Shown here piece after piece: positions 52,686 to 64,000 of a DNA stretch of 64,000 bases. The translations under genes and the position numbers were made by a program. The stretch covers positions 62,001 to 126,000 of the forward strand of contig CP067379.1 of assembly GCA_019565575.1 (NCBI GenBank), read 5' to 3'. Each line of letters opens with the position of its first letter. Positions within the stretch are counted from its first letter, which is position 1. The stretch comes from Flavobacterium covae (GTDB taxonomy: Bacteria; Bacteroidota; Bacteroidia; Flavobacteriales; Flavobacteriaceae). The notes under the pieces are model-generated. The model saw only the letters and a list, made by a program, of their open reading frames with translations. It made no database searches and was not told where the DNA came from.

Positions 52686-54457
52686 GAGGCTGTCCTAAAA
52701 GGGCAGCTTTTTTTATGCCGCAAATTCACGATATTGGTGATTGCTAGTAAAATTTAATTTTTCAAAAACAATTAGAAGGCAAAATCGAGTCATATAGTTG
52801 TATGTTGAGCAAGAACGAGTTGTTTTAAAAGCTTTTTTCATTGAATCTGTAGTTGTAGCCACCATTTTTCTGAAATTATGACCAAGCGCCATTAGTAGAA
52901 ACTCCATTTCTACCATTTCTAACCCAAAAAATGTAAACCGATTAAATTTATTGTTGTTTTTTAGTTGTCCGAATACTGCCTCTACTTCAACAGGTCTTTT
53001 ACTTCTGTGTTTGTGTCCTTTTTTGAGTTTAGTAATTCTTTAGCTTCGTTTTTTAGGCAATTTAGACGGTGATTGACTTCTATTTTTCGATTCCCTTTTG
53101 CTTTGTGGCATAAACTTCTCAATGGGCATCCTTCGCATCGTTTAGCTTGATAATAAGTCACTTCTGATTCATATCCATTGCTAGAGATTCGCTTACCTAT
53201 TCCTATGTTTTCCATTTTTTGCCCCATAGGACAGATATAGAAATCGTATTGTTGATTGTAAAATAAATTTTGCACTAAAAAGGATTCTCTTTAAGTTTCT
53301 TTTTCTGCTCTGCATGAAAATAATTGTACTTTACAAAGGGCTCAATTTGCTTGTTTTTAAGCATTTGGTAATTTTCTTCACTGCCATATCCAGCATCGGC
53401 GACAACTTCTTTACTTTGTCTATTATAGTTTTCTTCAAAACTGTTTAAGTGTGACTCTAATGTGTTGGTATCGTTGGTCGTTTGATGTATAGAAACGTGT
53501 GTAATAAATTGATTTTCAGTTGATATTTGAGGGTTGTAAGCTGGTTTGAGTTGCCCATTTCTCATAGGATCTTCCTTCATTCTCATAAAAGTAGCGTCAG
53601 GGTCTGTCTTACTATAAGAGTTTCTATTTCCAAGTATTTCTAAATCCTTTTCGTATTTCTCTAATCTTGGAAGGTGTTCTTCCTGTAATTTCTGTAGTTC
53701 TTTTACCTGTTTCTTAGTCGGTTCTTTTAACTTTTTATTCAATTCTGATAGCTTTTCTTTTAATTCATCTGAATTGATTTTTTTTGGCAATGCTTCTTGG
53801 TTAAGTTCTTGGTTTTCTGATTGTATACTGTTTTCTATATCAGATAAAATAGTGTTGATTTTTACTTCTAATTTCTCTTTGTATTTTTCAACCGAACCAC
53901 GCCAAACAAAGGTGTATTTGTTGGATTTTGCTTCAATTTTAGTACCATCAATATATTGAACATCAAGGCTTATATAACCTAGGTCGACCAATATTTTTAC
54001 TACTTCTGCGAATAAAACTTTGATTTTATCTTTCAAAATTTTGCCTCTAAACTCGTTAATGGTTCTAAACCCAGGAGTGGAATTGCCTGAGATAAACATA
54101 AAATGAATGTTCTCATTAAGTGCTTTGGCTATTTTTCGGCAAGAATAGATATTTGACAAATAGCTATAAAACAATACTTTGATTAGCATTCTAGGATGGT
54201 AAGCAGAGCATCCACCACCGCGATAAAGCTTAACTATGTCGCTAATATCAAGTCTGTCAACTATAGAATCGACCAGTCGAACAGGGTGGTTATCATCAAT
54301 TTTATCAAAAATATTGATTGGAAAAAGTTCTGGAGAATTGCCTGTCTGGTTTTTAAATGTTACTTTAGCCATTGCTTGTTTTTTGTCACCTCTAAAATAC
54401 ATGTTTTAGAGTAAAACAGCAATAAAAAAGGCTGTCCTAAACTTTTTGGACAGCCTC
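52686..54457 (-). mobile_element. IS1182-type insertion sequence
   Basis: About 1.77 kb. Left end GAGGCTGTCCTAAAA at 52686; right end, read inward on the minus strand, GAGGCTGTCCAAAAA from 54457. Both ends fold into hairpins with T tracts (GGCTGTCC/GGGCAGC and GGCTGTCC/GGACAGCC), so each can terminate transcription. One transposase gene. I see no target-site duplication. The right end cuts the 3' part of a small ORF, so the insertion is probably later than that gene. Confidence 0.85.
52713..54372 (-). CDS. IS1182 family transposase, frameshifted
   Basis: DDE-type transposase, about 553 residues from the Met of [20 protein letters not shown] (an earlier start at 54402 adds ten). DDE region: [20 protein letters not shown], then [36 protein letters not shown], and after correction [20 protein letters not shown] with the final Glu. 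Zinc-type Cys: [12 protein letters not shown]. Single-base losses occur in A/T runs near 53277-53281 and 53022-53027. The pieces join perfectly, so the element may be active despite the apparent breaks. Confidence 0.87.
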
Positions 54458-54658
54458 AGCCAAATATAATTCACAATCTTTAAAACCACATTGCAAAGAA
54501 CAACCGTGATCTATTCCATTTACATAAGTTTCTTTACTACATGAGTTATTTTCTAAATTTATATTTTCTTTAATCCCTGTAAATGATTTACCATTATGTT
54601 TTATAGAACCATTCACTTTTAATTTTTCCCAGTTTTGCAGCTCAAAATATTTTATCAT
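54437..54658 (-). pseudogene. Small Cys-rich ORF truncated by the IS
   Basis: 73 residues, MIKYFELQNWEKLKVNGSIK, then a Cys-containing C-terminal part (NSCSKE, HGCSLQCGFKDCELYLAE). The last residues (AEAVQKV) come from the IS end, so the native C-terminus is lost. Starts one base after the upstream small gene stop. No family recognised; possibly an orphan toxin- or immunity-type cassette. Confidence 0.45.
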
Positions 54659-54659
54659 T

Positions 54660-54843
54660 TTATTTACTATTAGGAAAGAAAACCCCTTCCGTTATATAAA
54701 AACAATGAGGACAAGTAACCATGTGTTTAATTTCATTATTCTTTTCATCTTTATTTACCTTCCATCTTATAACAATTTTAATATCCGATCGCTCAGATTT
54801 ACTCAACGTATTTTTCAACGCAACAGTTTTCGCAGAATTTCAT
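54660..54843 (-). CDS. Small CxxC protein, frameshifted
   Basis: About 61 residues. ATG at 54843 gives MKFCENCCVEK; with one A restored in the run at 54811-54815 it continues NTLSKSERSDIKIVIRWKVN and ends with HMVTCPHCFYITEGVFFPNS. Two Cys clusters (CENCC, CPHC) suggest a small zinc-binding protein. It is followed directly by the ORF cut by the IS, so the two formed a unit. Function unknown. Confidence 0.45.
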
Positions 54844-54856
54844 TCTGTGCACACAA

Positions 54857-55001
54857 GCTGTTCAAAGTCTCCCGACTTTGTGCTATCACAAATTAAACTT
54901 TTTTTGCAATAAGTCACTTATTTTAATTTTTAATGAAAATGCGAAATTGTAAAGAGTATTAGATTACTAGCTTAACGTAAAGTCAGGAGACTTTGCACAG
55001 C
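54857..55001. repeat. Inverted repeat pair in the spacer before the immunity gene end
   Basis: GCTGTTCAAAGTCTCCCGAC then TTT at 54857-54879 recurs in inverse orientation at 54979-55001 with two mismatches. Each arm itself contains AAAGTC/GACTTT dyads. The spacer 54844-55051 otherwise shows no ORF. Confidence 0.55.
54915..54939. repeat. Direct repeat copy B
   Basis: CACTTATTTTAATTTTTAAT followed by GAAAA; 24 of 25 bases match the copy at 51571-51595. Confidence 0.5.
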
Positions 55002-55051
55002 ATTCATATCTTTAAATTATGACTCAGACTCTGGGCAGCCGAGGATACCAT

Positions 55052-55639
55052 CTAATCCCTAAACACTTCTAAGACAGATATATAGTCCTCGTTGTCATCT
55101 AAAGTTAAATTTTTAAGATTTAAAATACTTTCAGTATAAGCTATTTCTGTTTCAGTGAACAAAACTATACCTGTAATGTTTTCTTCACTTAACAACCTTA
55201 ATCTATCAATTCTAAAAACTTTCTTTTGAAATATTAAAGTCTCATAAAAACAAACACTTAATAGATTTTCAAAGTTAATCTCTTCAATAAAATTACTTCT
55301 AAAGAAAATCGGACTATATATTTTGTACCTATCTATATATACAATATTTAAAAAAAAATAATTTTCAATTTTTATAATATAATATTCCTGCTCATTAAAT
55401 TGAAATTTAAACAAAATAGATTTATTGTTATCTATATAAATTTCATCTGCATTAATTATTGCATATAAATTATTTATCTCAAAAGTCTGAAAAAATGTTT
55501 TGAGATAATCAGAATTTATAATATTTACAAAAACATTATATTTATTGTTTTCTTTATACTTTGTATTAATGAAAGGTATACTTAAATAGTCCCCGATATA
55601 ATTCTGAGCTATCATATTATATTTTATTAATCTATCCAT
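55052..55639 (-). CDS. Candidate immunity protein to the adjacent polymorphic toxin
   Basis: 195 residues, acidic, no signal peptide, very AT-rich codon use compared with the toxin's N-terminal part. It starts MDRLIKYNMIAQNYIGDYLS and ends DDNEDYISVLEVFRD. The ATG at 55639 lies inside the last codons of the toxin gene (13-base overlap), the usual place for an immunity gene. No family recognised; the immunity role rests on position only. Confidence 0.6.
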   Translation of the reverse strand: MDRLIKYNMIAQNYIGDYLSIPFINTKYKENNKYNVFVNIINSDYLKTFFQTFEINNLYAIINADEIYIDNNKSILFKFQFNEQEYYIIKIENYFFLNIVYIDRYKIYSPIFFRSNFIEEINFENLLSVCFYETLIFQKKVFRIDRLRLLSEENITGIVLFTETEIAYTESILNLKNLTLDDNEDYISVLEVFRD

Positions 55640-58600
55640 ATTATATGCTCATGAAGTTTATTTTGCTCAATATTAAACTCTTTATATAAATCTAAACCTT
55701 GCTTTGGTTTAGTTTCATCCAAATAGAACTCTCCAAAATTATAATGTTCTTTATTAACCCCTCCACCTATTAAATTTTCCGCAACATCTGGCAAATCTTT
55801 TCTAACTAAAAGTACATTTTCAGCATTCTTACCACTAAAATATATTTTAACCTCCAGTTGTCTTCCAGTATATCTATCAGTTACATATTTAGTTTCAAAA
55901 TATTTCGCATTAAATTTCTTAATTAGATATGTTTCTGCCTCTATTTCATTTTTAACAATATTATATGCTCTATTAGATTTCGATAGATCTTTTGTAACTT
56001 TTATGACGTTGATACCTTCAACCAATTCTTCTTCAACTCTTCCAACATTTAAATCAATTTTTTTAATCCAAGGAATTAAATTCTCTATTTTTAAAGCTAA
56101 TTCTTCAGAAATATTTTTTAAATGCTTTCTAATATTAAATATTTCACCTGAAATATTACCCATTTCGACCCCTTCACCTGTACAAGTCGAACATTCTTTA
56201 ACAGGTGGGTTGGATAATTCTTTTGCCGTACCATCTGGTGATACTTCATACCATTTGGTATTATCAGCGCGTTTTATACCATTTTCAAAGATCGTTATAG
56301 CACCATCAGTGGTATAAACTTTTTTACCAGTAGCTTGGGCAAGTGCTTGGGCACTGGCTAAATCATTACAAGACAAAAGTACAATCTCTTTTTTATTTGG
56401 ATCGAGTTTTTTAGCTAAAATTTCTGCTAATTCCTCTGGGCTTACTTCAATATTATCCCATAAAAAGTTGCCATTATCTAAAGCATGTAAACTTAAAGCT
56501 ACTTGATCTGAGGTACGATTCAATAATTGACGAACATTTTCTTTAAATAATGTTCGCAAACGAATACTAATTTGCGGTTCTAATTTTGCCAGTGGTAATA
56601 TTTTTAGTTTCCCCGCCTTATTAAAGGCTGCTTTTACGATTGGACTCGATAATTTAGCGAAATTACTCATTGCTTGTCCTATAACATCCAATCGTTCGAC
56701 TGTTTGTAAAAACTTAGAGGCTATATTGGCTTCACCTGCTCCAATAAAACAAGAAGCTACAACAAAAACAACTTTACCGCTCAAATGACTTACCATACAT
56801 GGATTTGCAGTTGCCTTTTTCCATTCTTGGTCAATCATATTACCTAAGGCTGACCAACTGAATTTATCAAAAGCCTCTTTTAATTTTGCACGGGCATTAT
56901 CTTTATTGGTTATCAAATTCATGAGTCCTTCATCAGCTTTAACTACAAGTGATAAACCTTGAGGAACACCCGCCACCAACTCCACAAAGCCATTCCAAAC
57001 ACCGCATAGTAAAGCAAATTGCTGACGACTTTGAGAATACTTTACTACATCTGTATTACCTGAATTCATGAACTTATCCATTTCGTCATTTATGATGGAT
57101 AAACTAGCTAAAGAATACACCATAGATGGTAATGGATTGTATTGTGCATGATCTGGATTATAAAAACGTTCTGGTATTTTTGCCTCCTCTATTAATCCTG
57201 CAAGCCCGTCTAATAGTGCTGTTAACGGATTGAATTTTAATTCTGGTAAATCAAGTGTTGCTAAAACATCTGAAAGATATTTTATATATATACCTGTTCC
57301 TTCTGCATCTCTTCCTTTAATTTCTTTTCCTAAAAACGTTTTTATAGACGCTTTTCCTTGTGCATCAAAATCAATCCAGAGCGCAATTTGCTTACCAGGT
57401 AAATCATGGACGTAAGTAGCTATTTCAGTCTTTTTTTGTTCTGGTGTTTTAGTGTCTGTCAAATAAATTTTGCATACCAACTTACTAGAAGTATTTATAG
57501 CTTGCAATTCAGAAAAAACTTTTTGCTTTTCAGCATCTGAAATTACCTTAGTATAATCAAACAAATGATTTTCTGAAATATTTACTGGTTTATTATCTGG
57601 TGAATACGCTTGATTTGCTTTTTTTCCAAGATTATTTATATAATTAGCATAACCTGATCCTGATCCTGAATTAGAATCACTATTACATGGTAAAACTCCC
57701 CAATAAACATTTCTATCGTCGCCCTCTTTCTTCTTAAATTCAGCTTTGCCTTTTATAGTGCCTACATATGCTTGTAATGCTTGTAAACTATTAATTTTAT
57801 CTTTAATTAATTTATATGTTGTTTTGATATACTTTCTATCATTACAATTCAGCTCGTTATCATAAAATAACCAAATGACATCATTATCACTTGAAGGACT
57901 AACTTTTATAGTATATTCTATTTCTTTTTCGATTCCGTTTTCATTTGTTTTTACAATAAATTTGGCTTTAGTGCTATCCCACAAGTAAACAACTTCCTTA
58001 TCATTAATTCTATCCTCAAATCCACCTAGGGTACCTAATGGAGCGATATATTGTAAAGATGTAGCTACGGTATTCAGTTGGCTTTTAACGAAAGTCAAAT
58101 TTGGTGCTATGGCAAATCCTCTTGCTAACTCCCCCTTCTCACTTCCATCCAACACATACAACCCAAATTTAGGGTGGCTGATGCGTTGCCAATGCACATA
58201 TGGTAATTTTGTTCCCGTAGCATAATCCATTAACCATGGGGTATTACTGTTTTTATCACCTGTCGAAAATTGTTCCCATGGGTGCTGCAACTCGAATACG
58301 CCGTGACCTAATTCGTGCCCAATTATTGTTGCTAGGTCATTGCCTGCTTTTACCTCTTCTCCACTTTGATTGGTAAACACAAAACCAAATTGTGAATGGC
58401 GTGGCATGAAACCTGAAATGGCTCTACTTGGGGTAATCCCTTTGGTAACAAACACATAGTATTGGTCTTTTTGGATGTCTTTACCCGCTTTGTATTGCTC
58501 TACAAATTGCGATTGGTCTTCGGATAATTTTTCTAATAGGGCATCTTTACCACATTCTAAGGTGTTTTTTGCTACCTCATGGTTGGGCGCAATTGTCACT

Positions 58601-60886
58601 TTAAATTGTACTCCAGCATCTGCATAAATGGCATTAAGTTGCGTAGCGATCCCATCAGGTATGGTCGCATTATTTACGGGTACTAAGGTTATATTTACAT
58701 CCGTTTGTGTTTTGATTGGAATAATTTTTGCCGCGCCTAATACTTGGTGCTTGGCTCCGTCTTTTCCTGGTATTAGTGCCAATAGTTCCTCAGGGGTTGA
58801 GCTATGATATACGGGTACTTCTAGTCGTTGATAGGCCTTGCCATTTTTCATAACCAGCCCCCCTATTTTTTTAGCCACGCTGCCTTTGATATTAAATAGG
58901 ATACTCTCAGGCTTTATTGTTGTACCATTAACGGCTATTACTGCATCTATAAAATCAAAACTACGACTTCCTTTTCCATCATTTTGGATTCCTTTATGAT
59001 ATAAAGTATAAGGTGTCGCTCCGTCAGCAATGGTTTTGTATAGTTTTTGAATGTCAGGATGTGCTTTTGCAGGCATTACATCGTCAGCATACTTACTTTC
59101 TGACGATCGCTCAAAAGTAACACGAGCGGCTATAGGAGCTAGCTTTGTTACCATGCCTGCGCTGGTAATACCTTGTGTATTAGAAGCATCAGGAATAAAT
59201 CCTGCGGCTTGTCCTTCATTTAAAACCACGGGCTTATCGCTTCCTGGGGGCACTGCATATACGTTTCCTTTGGGGTCGCGGATGATTATGAGTTCTTTGG
59301 GGTCTAGATCAAAACTTTGGGTTTGTCCATTAGTACCGGTGACTACTACTTCATTACTGTTTACTGTAATATGTGACAGATCGGGAATATCAAAATTGGT
59401 TTGAAATTGATGTTCTTCGGTATCGGGGGAAAGAAGATCAAAACCGTCTTCTATTTGATCGTATAGGCTACTGAGATCTATTATATTTTTCCAACTTGGA
59501 TCATATAGGGCTTTGATTTCGCCTTTTACTAGCCTAAAGTCTGTATTAAGGGTAATGTCTTTAAATTCTACGCCTATTTTTACAAAGGATAAATAAGGGA
59601 CGTTCACGTAGCCTTTGCCGCTATAGCTTCTTTTGCCTCTTACTTCGGTGAGTTTGATGGAAAAATCGCCTGCAAGAATGATTTGATCATTGGGTAATTC
59701 TCCTTCAAAAAGGGTTGTATTACTTAAATCTATATTGGGTTTTATGCCACATTTGATGGCTATTTCTTCTTTACGGGGTTGGGTAAATTCTTCTACGGGG
59801 GTATAATTTATAAGTCCTCCTATGCACTCTCCTCCTACTCGATATTCGTAGGTTGCTCCTGCTTCTAGATCGTATAGTTTGGCTTCGTTATTGTAGTAGG
59901 CTGTTGGGTACCAACTATTGGTTCCTTTTTACGGTATTCTATTTTATAATCTACAAAGTCGGGATTGGTTTGCCACGTAATTTTGGATTGGGTGGCATTA
60001 AGGGAAATAGCTACTACGAATTTTGGAGGGGGGCAATTACCTGGGTAGATAAAATCAAAAATTTCGCTATAACCATTGTTATTAAATATGGCTTTATCGC
60101 CAAATCCAGGTTGACTTAGTGCTTTTACGCGCCAAGCGTATTTACGTCCTGCAATTAGTTGGGGCTCTACGGGACCGTAATGTAAAACGGTCGTGGAGGT
60201 GGTGGTTTTGTATAAGGGTATGCTGGTTAGAAAGGCATGGTTAGAGGGGACTTGATGGTCTAGGAGTTCTACTAGTTCAAATTCGTATTCTATATTTACC
60301 GCATTGAGGTGTCGCGGGGTCCAGGTAAAAATAAGGTTTTGGGGGTCTTGAAAACCAACCAGTTCATGATTACTAGGGCTATTCAGTAACGGGGGTTCAT
60401 TGTATACAAAATAATAGAAGGTACAGGATTTTTGTGAAATTCGCTGGTTGGTTATAAAATCATATACTTCTATACAGTATTTGTAATTGCCTTGTGGTAA
60501 GGTACTGCTGTATTGGTTTTGATTAATTCGGATAGGTTTTCTAATTGAAAATAAGGGGATAGATCTAGATTGGATAGTTGTAGGGTTTCGCCTCCGTTTA
60601 GGTACATAATGGGAGCTCCTTCTACTATTGGAAGTGATTGGGCTTGAATACCATTTCCTTCTATGTATAGCTGTAATCGTACTTGACGATGAACAACATT
60701 TAGATCCGCTGTGTAGATATTGACTAGATATTTTTGATCAACTGTTGTAGCATAGCTCGACAAACTGGATAAATAAGGAGGAAATACGCTGCTGTTTACT
60801 TGTACTGGGTAAAGTTGTGACCATCCTACGCTATTTAACAGTAGTAACAGAAGGCAGAAAAAATATTTTAATCTATTCATATTCAA
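55627..60886 (-). CDS. FnIII-zincin-cysteine-peptidase polymorphic toxin, frameshifted
   Basis: About 1753 residues. Signal peptide at 1-23 (FFCLLLLLLNSVGWSQ). Two FnIII-like domains follow: about 160-265 (LIFTWTPRHLNAVNIEYEFE) and 284-360 (SKITWQTNPDFVDYKIEYRK), then a Bacteroidetes beta domain. A zincin region near 730-880 has GHELGHGVFELQHPW and PWLMDYATGT. A hydrophobic pre-toxin segment (FVVASCFIGAGEANIASKFL) precedes a peptidase-like domain near 1460-1530, with His in LSLHALDNGNFLWDN and Cys in IVLLSCNDLASAQ. The last 180 residues are an unrecognised toxin-like module. Two losses break the frame: near 60527-60531 and in the T run 59926-59930. An overlapping immunity-type gene follows. 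Confidence 0.8.
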
Positions 60887-60951
60887 TTTTTTATTGAATT
60901 TTGTTTGTTTATTTTTTATCAGTTATATGGAGTGAAAAATGACTCCTGTAT

Positions 60952-61269
60952 TTATGACTTATTTTTAAATTTTTCTTTGTAGTTTTTTACATAAGTGTCT
61001 ATTCCTTTAACTACTAATGCTTCAACGATTGATAACGGTTCTTTTGCCTTTTGAATTGTTGGTAATATTGGTTTTTTAAACTTATTACTGTTTTGTTGTA
61101 GGAATTGTTTAAATCTAGATTTTCTTTGGGTCCTAAAATCTTCTAGATTAGACACTACGAATTGCACAACAATAAGTTTCTTTATCTTTTTGTAAAAAAC
61201 TATGAATCCTAGCTTATATCTATTTTTTATAAACTCTATTTTGTTCCTTATCTTGAACATCAAAAACAA
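60952..61269 (-). CDS. Hypothetical basic protein
   Basis: 105 residues, Lys/Arg-rich and AT-rich, MFKIRNKIEFIKNRYKLGFI at the likely start and VVKGIDTYVKNYKEKFKNKS at the end. No signal peptide or known motif. It precedes the toxin gene by 66 bases on the same strand. Could be real or chance in AT-rich DNA. The region 61270-61515 holds nothing I can support. Confidence 0.35.
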   Translation of the reverse strand: MFLMFKIRNKIEFIKNRYKLGFIVFYKKIKKLIVVQFVVSNLEDFRTQRKSRFKQFLQQNSNKFKKPILPTIQKAKEPLSIVEALVVKGIDTYVKNYKEKFKNKS

Positions 61270-61515
61270 GTATCCTTTTTGATTTATAAATATTATACTT
61301 TTCTAATTTGAATTCATCGAAATGTGATCTTTATATTAAAAAGGTTTTTATTTTCACTTAAATCATATTATTATGATTATTTCTTTGGGGATCTATGCTC
61401 TAAAAAGAAGTAAGTATAATTATCATAAAATAAAATTCAAATTTTAAATAGCATACGCATAAACATTTCTAGCTAGAATCGTATATCTTTGGACTTCATC
61501 ACAATGTTCAAATAA

Positions 61516-61545
61516 AAAATCCTGACTAGTCAATCAGGATTTTAA
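61516..61545 (-). terminator. Terminator after enolase
   Basis: AAAATCCTGA pairs with TCAGGATTTT around CTAGTCAA; an A tract on the left gives the U run for minus-strand transcripts. Fourteen bases after the enolase stop. Confidence 0.75.
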
Positions 61546-61558
61546 AATATCAAAGTTT

Positions 61559-62881
<1,323 letters not shown>

Positions 62882-62908
62882 TCAAAAATAGATTTTCTAA
62901 AACAGTTA

Positions 62909-64000
62909 TTATTTAATTTTATATTTTTTTATATTTTCAACAAATTGATCAAACAAATACGATGAATCGTGAGGTCCAGGACTGGCTTCCGGGTGATATT
63001 GAACTGAAAAACAATTTTTATTTATCATTCTCATACCCGCAACCGTACCATCATTTAAATGTTCGTGTGTAATTTCTAAATCTGTATGTTTTTCCAATTC
63101 ATCTCTGTTTACAGCGAAACCATGATTTTGTGAAGTAATTTCTCCTTTACCAGTAATTAAATTTTTTACGGGGTGGTTAATTCCACGGTGACCATTAAAC
63201 ATTTTATAAGTAGATACACCATTAGCTAATGCAATTACTTGGTGACCTAAACAAATACCGAATAAGGGTTTATTTTCATTTAATATTTGACGAGCTACTT
63301 CCTGTGCACTATAAAGAGGATCTGGATCACCAGGACCATTAGACAAGAAAAAACCATCAGGATCAAAACCTTTTAAATCTTCAAAAGAAGCATTATAAGG
63401 AAAAACTTTAATATAACAATCTCGTTTAGCAAGATTACGTAAGATATTCTTTTTGATCCCTAAATCTAAAGCTGAAATTTTATACGTTGCATTTTCATCA
63501 CCAAAGAAATAAGGCTCAGTAGTAGAAACTTTAGAAGCTAATTCTAGACCTTTCATATCTGGAATAGCTGCTAATTCTTTTTTAACTCTTCTATTGATGT
63601 ATCATCAGTACAGATTACCGCGTTTTGCGCACCATGATCTCGAATATAACTCACTAAAGCACGAGTGTCAACATCTGATATACAAATCAAATTTTCTTTT
63701 TAAAATAATCAAAAAGATTACTTTCAGAATTTGGGCGTGAATGAGAACTTGAAAAATTTTTACAAACTAACCCTGAAATCATAATTTTTTCAGATTCTAC
63801 TTCCGCTGCATTTACCCCATAGTTACCAATGTGTGCATTAGTAGTAACCATGATTTGACCAAAATAAGAAGGGTCGGTAAAAATTTCTTGATAACCCGTA
63901 GTACCTGTGTTAAAACAAACTTCTCCAAAAGTTTTGCCTGATATTCCTACAGATTTACCGTGAAAAATTGTTCCGTCTGCCAGAAGTAAAGTCGCAGACT
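62909..64000 (-). CDS. carA: Carbamoyl-phosphate synthase small subunit, 5' end outside window, frameshifted
   Basis: Glutamine amidotransferase subunit that feeds ammonia to CarB for arginine and pyrimidine synthesis. Visible from LLLADGTIFHGKSVGISGKT near the N-terminus. CPSase_sm_chain domain, then a class I GATase: NGPGDPDPL, FGICLGHQVIALANG with the nucleophilic Cys, QNHGFAV, and VQYHPEASPGPHDSSYLFDQ with His and Glu. Two single-base losses in T runs at 63578-63583 and 63697-63701. The start lies just beyond position 64000. Followed by eno after 54 bases. Confidence 0.92.

Noticed and set aside
52686..54457. Target-site duplication around the IS
   Set aside because: Flanks CCCAT and AGCC do not match; no duplication could be supported.

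Overview
The window is AT-rich (roughly one third G+C by eye) chromosomal DNA of a Flavobacteriia member, most likely a Flavobacterium; a fish-pathogen-type genome such as F. columnare is my guess, not proven. The signs are TAnnTTTG promoter elements, no Shine-Dalgarno pattern, Wza/Wzc proteins of the Bacteroidetes type, a TonB-dependent receptor linked to PepSY, ApbE and DUF2271 genes, CtlX with arginase, and an FnIII/metallopeptidase polymorphic toxin. I saw no tRNA, rRNA or CRISPR.

Layout. 0.1-7.3 kb holds an acyltransferase, recQ, then kpsF/kdsD-tatC-(AhpD-like)-lptB on the plus strand. 7.4-15 kb is a minus-strand iron/redox cluster: siderophore receptor, exported ankyrin protein, DUF2271 protein with a candidate flavinylation motif, PepSY-flavodoxin-FNR reductase and ApbE flavin transferase. 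15.5-43 kb is a tightly packed minus-strand exopolysaccharide locus of 24 genes. It runs from wza2-wzc2 through nucleotide-sugar genes, wzx, wzy, glycosyltransferases and two initiating sugar-phosphate transferases to capD-wza1-wzc1. 43-51 kb is housekeeping: recR, a symporter, marC, ctlX, arginase and gltA. 51-61 kb is accessory: small orphan ORFs, an endonuclease V-like protein lacking one catalytic Asp, an IS1182-type element, and a large polymorphic toxin with an overlapping candidate immunity gene. 61-64 kb is enolase and the 3' part of carA.

The main caveat is that about forty single-base frameshifts break otherwise normal genes. Most are one-base losses (a few gains) in A/T runs. Nine are the same event: CTGAAG, expected from the protein family, reads as CTGGAAG (or CTTCCAG). 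This points to systematic read errors, perhaps at a modified motif, rather than real pseudogenes. Gene spans below are therefore given across the frameshifts and are reported as CDS.

The two candidate systems worth most attention are (i) the flavin-dependent extracytosolic electron-transfer cluster next to a siderophore receptor with Fur-like boxes, and (ii) the two-protease polymorphic toxin and its immunity gene.
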